This document shows, piece after piece, positions 32,627 through 41,016 of a stretch of DNA of 52,740 bases (within the stretch, counting starts at the first letter, position 1; each line of letters starts with the position of its first letter). Source of the stretch: Gammaproteobacteria bacterium (lineage in GTDB: Bacteria; Pseudomonadota; Gammaproteobacteria; Legionellales; Legionellaceae); the NCBI GenBank assembly GCA_013289415.1, contig JABDAB010000008.1, positions 697 to 53,436 of the forward strand. The letters run 5' to 3'. The position numbers and the translations under genes were made by a program. The notes beneath the pieces were generated by a model that worked only from the letters and a program-made list of their open reading frames with translations, ran no database searches and was not told the origin of the DNA.

Positions 32627-33067
32627 TTAGACGGGAAACTTACCAATAACATCCTCATACTCAGTTTGTGCGTCAGCAATCGACAGCTTTGAGTATATTT
32701 CAAGCGACTTTCGACTCTCATGGCCTGAATAAGGCTGTATTAACGCGTCATCAATTCCCTGTTTCTTAAGCCAAGTAAATAAAAAATGTCTCAACTTGTG
32801 TGGAGAGATAGAGTGCTCCATCCCCGCTTCAAGTGAATATTGCTCAAGAATTTTACGTATTCCTCGGTCAGTGTAAGGCTTTTTCCATGATGATTCAAAC
32901 AGGTACTCGCCACTTTTCTCACGTGTATTGTGCGCGTGAATAGCTAGTATTTCCTTAAAACCATCTGGAAACGGGACGATCCTGTCCTTTTTTCCCTTGC
33001 CCTCGGTAATTCGTATTTGGCAACGATCAAAATCTATGTCACTGACAAGTATTCCCGCTCGAATTAA
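32627..33067 (-). pseudogene. Tyrosine recombinase/phage integrase, 5'-truncated remnant
   Basis: The minus-strand frame is open from 33067 to 32627 after an in-frame TAA. It encodes the catalytic half of a tyrosine recombinase: [19 protein letters not shown] with the first catalytic Arg, then [30 protein letters not shown] (His-x-x-Arg-His), SGHES, and SLEIYSKLS with the nucleophile Tyr. The N-terminal core-binding domain is absent and there is no start codon near the 5' end; an internal ATG at 32821 would leave only 64 residues. It probably marks the past entry of mobile DNA. Confidence 0.8.
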
Positions 33068-33715
33068 TTAATACCCCACAAAGCATCCATGTGGTTTGAA
33101 TTCAATCAAAACATGTGGTTGTCCCAACACAATTGCCTTTTGAAGACGAGCCTATCTGTGCTCATTTCAGTCAAAATTAACATTGCAGGCAACAAAAAAC
33201 CACGAGCACTCTATATCTCGTCCCAATCTTACCCTATTAACCAACCCATTTCGCCTGGAGGCGGTCGGGATGCCGGATCGCCAATAAAGGTATACAGTTG
33301 ATGCCAACTGTTAAAAACTCCAATACTGATTAACGTTCGAAATACTCAGTAAACCATCCGCGGATAGATATTTCCGTACAAATCCCACTACATTATCCTT
33401 AACATCAACGTATTAACGCAGAAACCATGGATAACTCAGGACGCCCCCTCTCCCGCGAAATAGTCCAGTTTTCTATTCGTTTTCCCGGCGCGGGCGAGGG
33501 GGCTGTTCTGAGTAATCAATAGTTCCGTCAATCTTACTCACTGGGGCATAGTCTACGAGAAATGTTTTTGCGATGCACCTGCAAACCCCTATTTTACACT
33601 GTTTTTTTTATTGCCGGGAATCGCTGGTAGAAGGCCTAATTTTCTAATAATTTTCACCTAATGAAAAGAGAGTAAGTGGCTCACCGACTCAATTTATGTA
33701 AACTAATATTCATTG
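33068..33715. other. Gene-free stretch upstream of the insertion sequence, with a GC-rich palindrome
   Basis: A plus-strand frame of 70 codons exists (33089-33301) but shows no family features. The notable feature is an inverted repeat: 33443-33457 (GCCCCCTCTCCCGCG) with 33489-33503, 15 bases with one mismatch, around a 31-base centre. Pairing extends imperfectly outward through CTCAG. The GC-rich stem contrasts with the AT-rich surroundings. Confidence 0.6.
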
Positions 33716-33732
33716 ACGCCATTCTCAACTTT

Positions 33733-34626
33733 TCATGACTTAAGCAACAGTTCAAATTGAAGCGGTGGGTTGCCAATTTTTTTGTTAATACATGCACAAA
33801 CAGTATGAGCTAACACCTTTCTAGCAATACGATTGGTTAAATACCAGAGTTTACGTGCTCTTATTTTCTCAATATGAAATCGATCCGTCAGCTGACCGAT
33901 CACTGTTTCAACAAGTCGTCGTTTAGAAATCAACGATTTCAGAAAATTTTTGCTCCGTTTTTCTTCCATGTTAGAGCGCACTGCGGTTTGCAAATTTATT
34001 CCAGTAAACTGGTAGAGTTCATTTTTATAGTCAACACCGATTAAGCCTTTGTCAGCAATAATCGTACCATGGATATCATCAACAAGATCCCATAAAGATT
34101 CACGTTCATCAATATTTGCCTGTGTAACAGTAATCGCTGCGATAACACCTTCTGAATTGATCAATAAATTACCTTTAAATCCATAATATGTCTCACCTTT
34201 GGAGGCGCAGTACCCATATGCAGCTTCACCAGAAAATATTTGGCTAAAATTCGCTCGCCTAAAATGACAAACTGGCATAGGAAAACCATCTGCCAAGTGA
34301 AGTGAATCATGAAAAGCGCCTAACTCTGTTGCCAATTGTTTTTGAATGCACTGTTTTATGGCCCACAAATTGGCAGCTTGTTTAGCAAAGTTTGCTCTTG
34401 AGCCAATGGCAGGGAACAAGAATCGCCAATGATTACAAAAATATTCCCATGCTCCTTTGTCGGTATCAATCCCTAAAAATTCAGATATTATTTCCATTGT
34501 GATCATTTCAGAGTCAGATAGTGCGGGTTGAAAACCTCTTTTTCTTATTTTGTGGGAATTTTCCTGTTTTTTAAGCAACTCATCTATTAGGCAGTATACC
34601 GTAATGATAAAATCTTCCATTGACAT
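33733..34626 (-). CDS. IS982-family transposase
   Basis: DDE transposase of the surrounding insertion sequence. The product has 297 residues from the ATG at 34626, which has GGAGAAG immediately upstream; the frame is open to 34665. LSDSEMITMEIISEFLGIDT is the family's N-terminal signature. Likely catalytic residues are the Asp in HLADGFPMPVCHF, the Asp in IIADKGLIGVDY, and the Glu in RRLVETVIGQLTDRF. The stop codon abuts the left terminal repeat. No frameshift is seen, so it may be active. Confidence 0.9.
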   Translation of the reverse strand: MSMEDFIITVYCLIDELLKKQENSHKIRKRGFQPALSDSEMITMEIISEFLGIDTDKGAWEYFCNHWRFLFPAIGSRANFAKQAANLWAIKQCIQKQLATELGAFHDSLHLADGFPMPVCHFRRANFSQIFSGEAAYGYCASKGETYYGFKGNLLINSEGVIAAITVTQANIDERESLWDLVDDIHGTIIADKGLIGVDYKNELYQFTGINLQTAVRSNMEEKRSKNFLKSLISKRRLVETVIGQLTDRFHIEKIRARKLWYLTNRIARKVLAHTVCACINKKIGNPPLQFELLLKS

Positions 34627-34721
34627 GATCTTCTCCATTGTAATCTTGATTTTTGGCGAAACCAAAATTACATAAAAAGATCATGTCTTTCAATGAATTA
34701 CTGTTTTTAAAAACACAACGA

Positions 34722-34810
34722 CACGTCATCCTGAGCGTTAGCGAAGGATCTCCTGACAGTGGCATTGTGCTAAATCATGGAGATCCTTCGCTAACGCTCA
34801 GGATGACGTG
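34722..34810. repeat. 89-bp palindromic repeat nested in the insertion sequence
   Basis: Perfect 35-base arms (34722-34756 and 34776-34810) around a 19-base loop. The arms begin CACGTCATCCTGAGCGTTAG and continue with CGAAGGATCTCC. Motifs of the type TCATCCTGAGCG...GAAGGATC occur widely as small dispersed palindromes in bacterial genomes. It lies about 100 bases upstream of the transposase start, between it and the right terminal repeat, so it could alter transposase expression. Confidence 0.88.
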
Positions 34811-34868
34811 GTTTGTAGTTGCGTTGAATTTTTCAATTTAAAGTTGAGAATGGCGTTCATTGGTGATT

Positions 34869-34898
34869 TTGCATTATATACCTGGGATGTGTTAAAAT
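34869..34898 (+). promoter_or_regulatory. Promoter candidate for the TPR-kinase gene
   Basis: TTGCAT (34869-34874), an 18-bp spacer and TAAAAT (34893-34898), just outside the insertion sequence. The 5' leader would be about 30 bases with ribosome-binding site GAGGA before the ATG at 34934. Confidence 0.5.
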
Positions 34899-34933
34899 TA
34901 TGAACAATTTAATTACTCTTGTACGAGGACTCA

Positions 34934-36637
34934 ATGTATAGTGAATATGCAAAAACACTAGAATTAGTCAAACCAATTTTTGAGCATCTTCATTTTGGAA
35001 TTCCAAAAAATCAAACGTTATTAGATAAGATCTTAAGTTACTATGAAACCGCACTTCAAATACACCCAAACTTGGAACAACAACTCAGTAAACACAGGAC
35101 AGCTTATGAGATTTTTTATCAAGTTGGTATGATATATCAAATGCGTACTAAGCATCCTGAGGCAATTGATTGCTTTACAAGGGCAATTTACCTCAAACCA
35201 ACTCAGACTAATCAGTTTATTTCTCGTAGAGATTCTTATTTAGTAGTAAATGACAATCAAAAAGCAGCTGAAGATGCTTTAATTATTACTTGTTTACAAA
35301 AAATCGATTTAATAATAGATACTTATAAGGTAAGCCAGTATAACGTAAGCGATGGCTCTCAGCGAAATAGACATAAAGCTTACTCGGCCTTTAAGCCGAT
35401 TTTTCAATCCCATCCTCATATTCTTTCTCATATCAATGATAAAGTTTTCTTAAATATATTAGGCAAACATTTTCAAAAAGAAGGCCTACATATACACGCA
35501 ATTACATGTTTTACATTAATTATTAATGACGACAAAACGATTATTGATGGTTATCCACTCCAGGCAATAGATGCTTTTAAATATCGTGCAAAATCATATC
35601 GAAGGCTTGGTGATCTGCCTGCAGCAGAGCAAGATAAGTCTGAAATACAACGTTTGATAGCGTTTAAAGGTATTGATCCAATAGAGATTGAATATACAGA
35701 GAAAAATGCACAGTTAATGAAATTTGCATCATGCAATATAGAAGATAGAGAAGAAGATATTGGAAACTATTGCTTCGGGCATTTAGCTGAAACAGTAGAA
35801 GAAAAAGAAGAAGTACAACATGTACTAGCGGACCTTGATGATTTTGTCTTAGGGTCGGGTAGATTTGGCGTTGTAACAAAAGGCCACTGGCAAAAAAAAT
35901 CAGTTGCTATAAAACACATTAAAGATGATGACGATCTTATTTCGTGTTTGTTATTTAGTCATGAAATTGAGATGCAACGTACATTGTCTCATCCAAATAT
36001 TCTAAAATTGCTCGCTTTTCATAGAAACGCTGACTATAACCAGAGCCATATATTCATAGTCTTCGAGATTATGAAATTGGGTTCTTTATCTAAACTCCTT
36101 TTAGATACTACAATTGATGTACCTTGGTCTATGCGTTTAACTATGGCAATAGAGATTACAAATGGATTATCTTATTTACACGAGCAAGGTATTTTACATC
36201 GTGATATTAAAAGTCAAAATATTATGGTCAATGAGTACATGCAGCTTAAGATTGGGGATTTTGGTTGTGCGGTAAAGCCTTCTGATTTAGGCTTTTTTAA
36301 TCAGACCTTATCTAACCACAAAGCAGGTACACCAAAATACTGGGCTCCAGAAGTATATGAAAGCGCTACATATTCAGAGGCCACTGATATTTGGGCTCTT
36401 GCTATTGTACTTTGGGAGATATGTAATCGTGATAATCCCTATCAAACATGTAAAAATGACGCTGAATTAAAACTTCAAATTACTCAAGGCGCTCACGATG
36501 AGTTTTCTTTCGAAACACCGAGTTCAATGGTTGCTCTTATTCTTCAATGTTGGTCATTAGAATCAATTCAGCGACCTATTGCTATTGCCGTAAAAGAAGA
36601 GTTAGAAAAAATTCAAGACTATAACTATACAGTATAA
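34934..36637 (+). CDS. TPR-like repeats fused to a eukaryotic-type protein kinase, candidate effector
   Basis: The product has 567 residues from the ATG at 34934 (GAGGA five bases upstream; a TTG at 34919 is rejected). Residues about 55-120 and 175-240 look like TPR helices (EAIDCFTRAIYLKP; AITCFTLIIND). Residues 303-560 form a complete kinase: GSGRFG (307-312), VAIK with Lys327, Glu344 or Glu346, HRDIKSQN (Asp424, Asn429), DFG (442-444), GTPKYWAPE (471-473). The YWAPEVYE and LWEICNRDNPY segments resemble tyrosine-kinase-like/RAF-type kinases. Such a gene is most likely acquired from a eukaryote and used in the host; translocation is inferred. An acidic stretch (270-295) links the halves. Confidence 0.85.
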   Translation: MYSEYAKTLELVKPIFEHLHFGIPKNQTLLDKILSYYETALQIHPNLEQQLSKHRTAYEIFYQVGMIYQMRTKHPEAIDCFTRAIYLKPTQTNQFISRRDSYLVVNDNQKAAEDALIITCLQKIDLIIDTYKVSQYNVSDGSQRNRHKAYSAFKPIFQSHPHILSHINDKVFLNILGKHFQKEGLHIHAITCFTLIINDDKTIIDGYPLQAIDAFKYRAKSYRRLGDLPAAEQDKSEIQRLIAFKGIDPIEIEYTEKNAQLMKFASCNIEDREEDIGNYCFGHLAETVEEKEEVQHVLADLDDFVLGSGRFGVVTKGHWQKKSVAIKHIKDDDDLISCLLFSHEIEMQRTLSHPNILKLLAFHRNADYNQSHIFIVFEIMKLGSLSKLLLDTTIDVPWSMRLTMAIEITNGLSYLHEQGILHRDIKSQNIMVNEYMQLKIGDFGCAVKPSDLGFFNQTLSNHKAGTPKYWAPEVYESATYSEATDIWALAIVLWEICNRDNPYQTCKNDAELKLQITQGAHDEFSFETPSSMVALILQCWSLESIQRPIAIAVKEELEKIQDYNYTV

Positions 36638-36660
36638 AAATTAGGACAAGCTGCAATACG

Positions 36661-38235
36661 ATGGGCAGAAGTAATTTTGAGCCGTTACCCACTCAAAATT
36701 CAAAAGAGCCAATAAATATTTGTTTTGATAACCCAATGATCTTTCTGTTAATATTATATCACTTGTTCAGTAATATATGGAAAAACGTGATGACAAAATC
36801 ATACTCAGTTGGCTCTTCTGGAGAAAATAACCAAAAAATAAACGCCGGACGTTTGAATTCAAATCAAACGTCTTTCCATGAAAGAACAGCGGGCAACGAA
36901 ATTATTTATCTAAACGAGTTACTGAATGAACCGACCAATCAAGAAAAAATGTGTGTTTTTTTTGAAAAAATAAATCAAATGAGTGAGCCAGCGTTAGCGC
37001 GATTAAAGATATCTTATAGAACGAGTGAGATAGAACAAGTGATTCAGAATTACTTTAGTCTCGATCAAAATCTCAATGCTCAGGAAATCATAAAAATCTT
37101 TGGAATATTTCAAAAATTAAGCGAATCTCAAGCGATAGATGGAGCACTCAGTGTTCACTTTTTCTCAATACTCACAATTAAATTAGTCAATAGTTCGCCT
37201 ACACACCATGATATTGCAGCTATTTTCAAGTTAATGCATTGGTTTGAGAGAGAGAATATTGATTTTAATCCATTATTAGAAAAGTTTTTAGACTTAACTT
37301 ACAATCGCAATAATGAACGTCATTGGTATCATCGTGGCCAGGAAGATCTTGAAGCTTTAACACACATCATGCTGGATCTGGCTCAACTGGTCGAAATCGA
37401 CCCATCGATTACACCCATTTCAGTATCCTTATTTGTACGGCTCATGCAACTCTCCGAAGGACGTGATACTACCACTTGGGGCATTTCGACAAAATACTTT
37501 AATCATGCCTCGCATGATCAAGCCGTATTGTTTTGTTTAAATCAATTAATCACAGCAAATCGATTAAATGGCCCAATTCCTGCGGATAGTTTCACCTCAT
37601 ACTCTTGCGGTTTTGAAGAAATCATACCTTTCCTCACAACAGTCAATTCAATCACTCAAAGTAATCAGATAGAAGGCAAATTTTCCAAGGCATTTTGCGC
37701 TGATATGGCTCGTTTGGCTTTTCATGATTATCGGAATACTCCAGATAAAATCTGTTTACTCATTTCATGGTATGCCAAATTGGTTAACGCTCATCAATTG
37801 GCGAATGATTGGAAACTTTCAATATTTAGTCTTGCACATGGCCTAGATTGTCTTCTGGAATCGAAATCTTTCATAAGAGCTTCTTCAAGTGATGAAAAAA
37901 TTAATAACTTGATTGTAGGCTTGGCAGATCTTATCAAAGATGAACGGCTTCTTCTGCTTGATTTAAAAGAAGGATTCAATTTACTAGAGATAGTGCAATT
38001 ATTCATTTATAAACTGGAGCATATTTATTCATGGCCTGCTAACCGTTTACAACAATTAGAGACCCGATTAGCATCCACTCAAGATCCAGACAATTTATTA
38101 TTGAAGGGTGTATCCAGGGCACTTGAGAATAGTGACTTATCACGGCTAACAATTTTTAAACCCCAAGATAAGAAACTTGAATCAAATCCAGCTTTTCGGG
38201 ATCTGTTGATTGATCCTTGGCAGGGACGCGCATAA
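36661..38235 (+). CDS. Unrecognised 524-residue protein, candidate effector
   Basis: No family was recognised. The protein is mostly alpha-helical looking and hydrophilic, with no signal peptide and no clear repeats. It starts 23 bases after the TPR-kinase stop. Two starts are possible: ATG at 36661 (524 residues, weak AGGA site 15 bases away) or ATG at 36790 (481 residues, beginning MTKSYSVGSSGENN). Before the second lies TTGATA at 36725-36730 and an AT-rich stretch including TATTAT, so an internal promoter is possible. The segment 24-38 of the long form (PMIFLLILYHLF) is hydrophobic and may not be translated. It ends just before the right palindromic element. Effector role is inferred only from neighbours. 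Confidence 0.65.
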   Translation: MGRSNFEPLPTQNSKEPINICFDNPMIFLLILYHLFSNIWKNVMTKSYSVGSSGENNQKINAGRLNSNQTSFHERTAGNEIIYLNELLNEPTNQEKMCVFFEKINQMSEPALARLKISYRTSEIEQVIQNYFSLDQNLNAQEIIKIFGIFQKLSESQAIDGALSVHFFSILTIKLVNSSPTHHDIAAIFKLMHWFERENIDFNPLLEKFLDLTYNRNNERHWYHRGQEDLEALTHIMLDLAQLVEIDPSITPISVSLFVRLMQLSEGRDTTTWGISTKYFNHASHDQAVLFCLNQLITANRLNGPIPADSFTSYSCGFEEIIPFLTTVNSITQSNQIEGKFSKAFCADMARLAFHDYRNTPDKICLLISWYAKLVNAHQLANDWKLSIFSLAHGLDCLLESKSFIRASSSDEKINNLIVGLADLIKDERLLLLDLKEGFNLLEIVQLFIYKLEHIYSWPANRLQQLETRLASTQDPDNLLLKGVSRALENSDLSRLTIFKPQDKKLESNPAFRDLLIDPWQGRA

Positions 38236-38456
38236 CAAATTGGACCCATGTCGGTTGTACAAAAGGACGAGGTAAACTTGGACCATTCGGGGTGCAAAGC
38301 GTGCCGGTAAAGGATATTTTTTTATACCCTTGGCTCGAAATTTTAAAACAGTCTTGAAAAATGGAGCTTGTCAATAGCGGGGTTGGCCGAATACTTACTT
38401 GTGCACAGCCATTTTGGGATGGAGATTACATAATGATGTGTGAGTTGTCCATATAG
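38236..38456. other. Spacer without recognised features
   Basis: 221 bases between the preceding gene and the right palindromic element. Open frames cross it on the minus strand but show no recognised family. It may be decayed mobile DNA; nothing more can be supported. Confidence 0.5.
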
Positions 38457-38657
38457 GTGTGCATTGTGATGAGGCTTGCGGTACCGCATGATTTGGGTCC
38501 TCTCAAAAAGTCCGGGCAACGGTCATGTTTTTCAATACATTTGAAAGCCGGAAACAAGTGTTTGCCAACAGTAGTATCCATCGCGAGCTTTCGCTTGTAT
38601 TGAAAAACATGAGCGTTGCCCGGGCTTTTTGAGAGGATGCCTTGGGTTGTTTATTTT
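38457..38657 (-). repeat. 201-bp palindromic element, right copy (inverted)
   Basis: Reverse complement of 31290-31490 with two mismatches seen. It contains the same 51-base arms; one of its arms has CGCTC for CGGTC. It lies between the plus-strand 36661 gene and the minus-strand 38746 gene, which converge on it. With the left copy it brackets 7 kb in inverted orientation. Confidence 0.9.
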
Positions 38658-38745
38658 CGGGGCCGTGTGGAAGAACCACCAAAAATGTTAATTCTGAATT
38701 AAACAGCCTTCTAAATGCCCTTAATTTCAAGGCCATGACTATTTT

Positions 38746-40494
38746 TTAAGGCGACGCCCTATATCCATGGATCGATTCATCTTGATTTTGAGAATAATTC
38801 AACCATAAATAACTTCCAAAACACAATGCCGCTATACAGGCCCCAAGTAATGCTAATGTAAATTGACAATTTGTATAATCAGACTCCGCTCTAGAGTTTG
38901 CGATGACAGCAACCGCTAAGTTTAAATGACGAGCTTCATCATCTGAAATAGGTCGAGCTACTATGGCCGTTAATTCATCGCTTTCAATAGGCATATTATC
39001 AATATTTAGTGCTATTAAAGGCGGAGCACTTGGAATACATTTATTGTTGTTAAGGTACTGATTCATTTCAATAATACGAGCACGGACGTTCGTAATTATT
39101 GTCGGTTCATCTTTCTTATCTGATTTAGAAAAAAACGATTTTTTTAGTCCGCGTAAGGACATTTTTAATGTCCTCCATTCCCAACAAAATAACCCTAAGG
39201 AAGAGCTCTTATCAACGATGCGCTCTAATAAATTTAAATTTGTTGCGTTGGGTGACAAGTTTAATAAGTAATTACTCACGCCTGCTTTTAATCCTTGTAT
39301 ATCAACAAGGGTTCGGATGGTTTTCTGATCAAAATCAAATTTATCAAGTAATCTAACAGTAATTTCAATTTTATCTGCCTGTGTGTCCATTCCTTTAGAG
39401 AACTTTGAAAGTTTAATTCGATAAATAACTAAACTAATAAAAGTTTCATTCTGCAAGTTAGGTTGATTAAATCGGTGCAGGGGCTTGTCTTTAGATAATT
39501 TATATAAAAAATCAATGTAATCTAATAAAAGATTTATTTTTTCATGTTTGACAATCTCATGCCCAATTGTCCACCCATTATTTGCTGGTGCTAAATATTC
39601 ACAGTTCAGATTCAATAATTGTGATAATTGATCATTACCTGATTCTGAAGATTCAAATTTTTCCTTTAATAAACTCCAATAATCTTCCAGGAAATTCATT
39701 ACTTGGTGCTTAATATGTACGATATTAATAAAAAAATTATTCGTAGACAGTAATGAATATAAATCATCTCCATCTAACTTGGATGCTAGATATAAGAATC
39801 TATTTTTTGTTTTAACATATAGGTCCAATATTGAGACTGATTCATAATTGCATCTAAATAGTACCTGCAACAGGTTTTTTGAGTTTAATTTGAGTAATAT
39901 ATTAATATAACAAGATTTAGAATGTTCGCTTCCCTGCAAACAAGTATGGCCTATGGTGTTGCCATCAATTGTATCTTGAATTAATAATTGACGCATTCTA
40001 TCTTGTTCGGTTCGTGTGGAATTTATTTCGTTAACCACAGATTGGATCGCACTTTGGTACGCTGATTCAGCATCAGAAACATCATGCTCTTTAATCAATT
40101 TTTCACGTTTTATCAGATCTATTTTTTGATCAGATAAATCATCTAAGGTCGCTTCAACATCTCTACAAAAATCATTAATTAATCCCGCTCCGATATATGG
40201 AGCGTGCTGTAGTATGGCGTTTTGCAGCAATGCATTTCTATCGGTTTGAATGGCAAACCCATACAAGTCAATGATTATTAACCTGTCACACTGGTTCCTG
40301 TACTCATAATTATGAAACCTAGCTAATTTTTTATATTTTTCCGCTCCGAGAATTTGCTCTATTGCTCTTCTTTGGCTGTTATCTAAATGGCGTTTTATTT
40401 TAGCATCATATTGACCACTGTCTAACGACTGCTGTTTGTCTTTATGTTGTTTTTTCAATTTAGCAATATTGTTCAATTTTTCTGCTGTAAGCAT
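38746..40494 (-). CDS. Ankyrin-like protein with C-terminal membrane helix, candidate effector
   Basis: The product has 582 residues and no recognised catalytic domain. Two ankyrin-like units are visible: DGNTIGHTCLQ with a following helix ending LLQVLF (about 173-211), and NNGWTIGHEIVKHEKINLLL (about 305-325). The first 170 residues are charged and helical, partly coiled-coil-like. Near the C-terminus a Pro-rich PSAPPL precedes a single hydrophobic helix at about 544-567 followed by a 15-residue polar tail, as in tail-anchored proteins. Start ATG at 40494 with AAGG eleven bases upstream. A tail anchor would suit insertion into a host organelle membrane; this is inference. Confidence 0.65.
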   Translation of the reverse strand: MLTAEKLNNIAKLKKQHKDKQQSLDSGQYDAKIKRHLDNSQRRAIEQILGAEKYKKLARFHNYEYRNQCDRLIIIDLYGFAIQTDRNALLQNAILQHAPYIGAGLINDFCRDVEATLDDLSDQKIDLIKREKLIKEHDVSDAESAYQSAIQSVVNEINSTRTEQDRMRQLLIQDTIDGNTIGHTCLQGSEHSKSCYINILLKLNSKNLLQVLFRCNYESVSILDLYVKTKNRFLYLASKLDGDDLYSLLSTNNFFINIVHIKHQVMNFLEDYWSLLKEKFESSESGNDQLSQLLNLNCEYLAPANNGWTIGHEIVKHEKINLLLDYIDFLYKLSKDKPLHRFNQPNLQNETFISLVIYRIKLSKFSKGMDTQADKIEITVRLLDKFDFDQKTIRTLVDIQGLKAGVSNYLLNLSPNATNLNLLERIVDKSSSLGLFCWEWRTLKMSLRGLKKSFFSKSDKKDEPTIITNVRARIIEMNQYLNNNKCIPSAPPLIALNIDNMPIESDELTAIVARPISDDEARHLNLAVAVIANSRAESDYTNCQFTLALLGACIAALCFGSYLWLNYSQNQDESIHGYRASP

Positions 40495-41016
40495 CTTATT
40501 AACCTTTTATCTTTTTTGCTATAAAGTGGATAAGCATTGAAACTTGATAAACACCCTAAGACACGTTTTTGTATACCAATCAATAAAACGACACGTGCAT
40601 ATCCTATTTCCATACAAATTCGTCCATTTTACTAACCGAAAAACGATATCGATATATTGAACCAAGAATTACTGAACCGCTTTATATTACCAAAAAACGG
40701 CGTACAATGCGACCTTCGTTGACTGAAAACTCAGTCCATCCAAACCTCCGTATTTCTGAACCCCAATATGACTCTGCTTCCGTATCGTGCTAATAAATCC
40801 GCGAGTACGGGCAAATTGCTCCGCACCTTGCGTGGAGCTAAAGCCGCCAGATTTTTTTTTGCATTTCATCCGGGACAGTATAGTAACGATTCTACCTCAT
40901 GAGCCGGCCTTATATTATACTCCACTTGAAATCCATTTTAACGAATCGTACGATAGGTGTTATCGGAGAATTAGCACCGTTTGTGAGATTTCTACATAAA
41001 GAGGTATTCTTATTAA
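40495..41016. other. Divergent intergenic region with transposase debris
   Basis: 522 bases between the divergent genes at 40494 and 41017. Apart from the IS66 remnant listed separately, no gene was recognised. The promoters of both flanking genes must lie here or inside the remnant, but no clear -35/-10 pair was identified. Confidence 0.6.
40687..40869 (-). pseudogene. Remnant of an IS66-family transposase C-terminus
   Basis: A 60-codon minus-strand frame reads KKKSGGFSSTQGAEQFARTR then GFISTIRKQ. This matches the conserved IS66 transposase ending (K-x-SGGFR...GA..F..IR..ISTxRKQ). The following residues (SHIGVQKYGGLDG) do not fit the family, and nothing upstream belongs to a transposase, so it is a fragment. 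Confidence 0.6.

Larger units (their letters stand above)
33716..34856 (-). mobile_element. IS982-family insertion sequence
   Basis: A 1141-base element. Terminal inverted repeats are perfect over 17 bases: ACGCCATTCTCAACTTT at 33716-33732 and its complement at 34840-34856. The target duplication TCATTG flanks it (33710-33715 and 34857-34862). It carries one transposase gene on the minus strand. A palindromic element is nested between the transposase start and the right terminal repeat. Intact ends and duplication suggest a fairly recent insertion. Confidence 0.92.

Noticed and set aside
33089-33301. 70-codon plus-strand open frame
   Set aside because: No ribosome-binding site, no family features, and it lies in decayed DNA between an integrase remnant and an insertion sequence.
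34893-34920. Possible PmrA-type box (TTAA repeats) upstream of the TPR-kinase
   Set aside because: The spacing and second half-site do not match; the region is simply AT-rich.
38503-38736. Minus-strand open frame covering the right palindromic element
   Set aside because: Most of its length is the repeat itself; it appears to be a by-product of the element's open reading frames.
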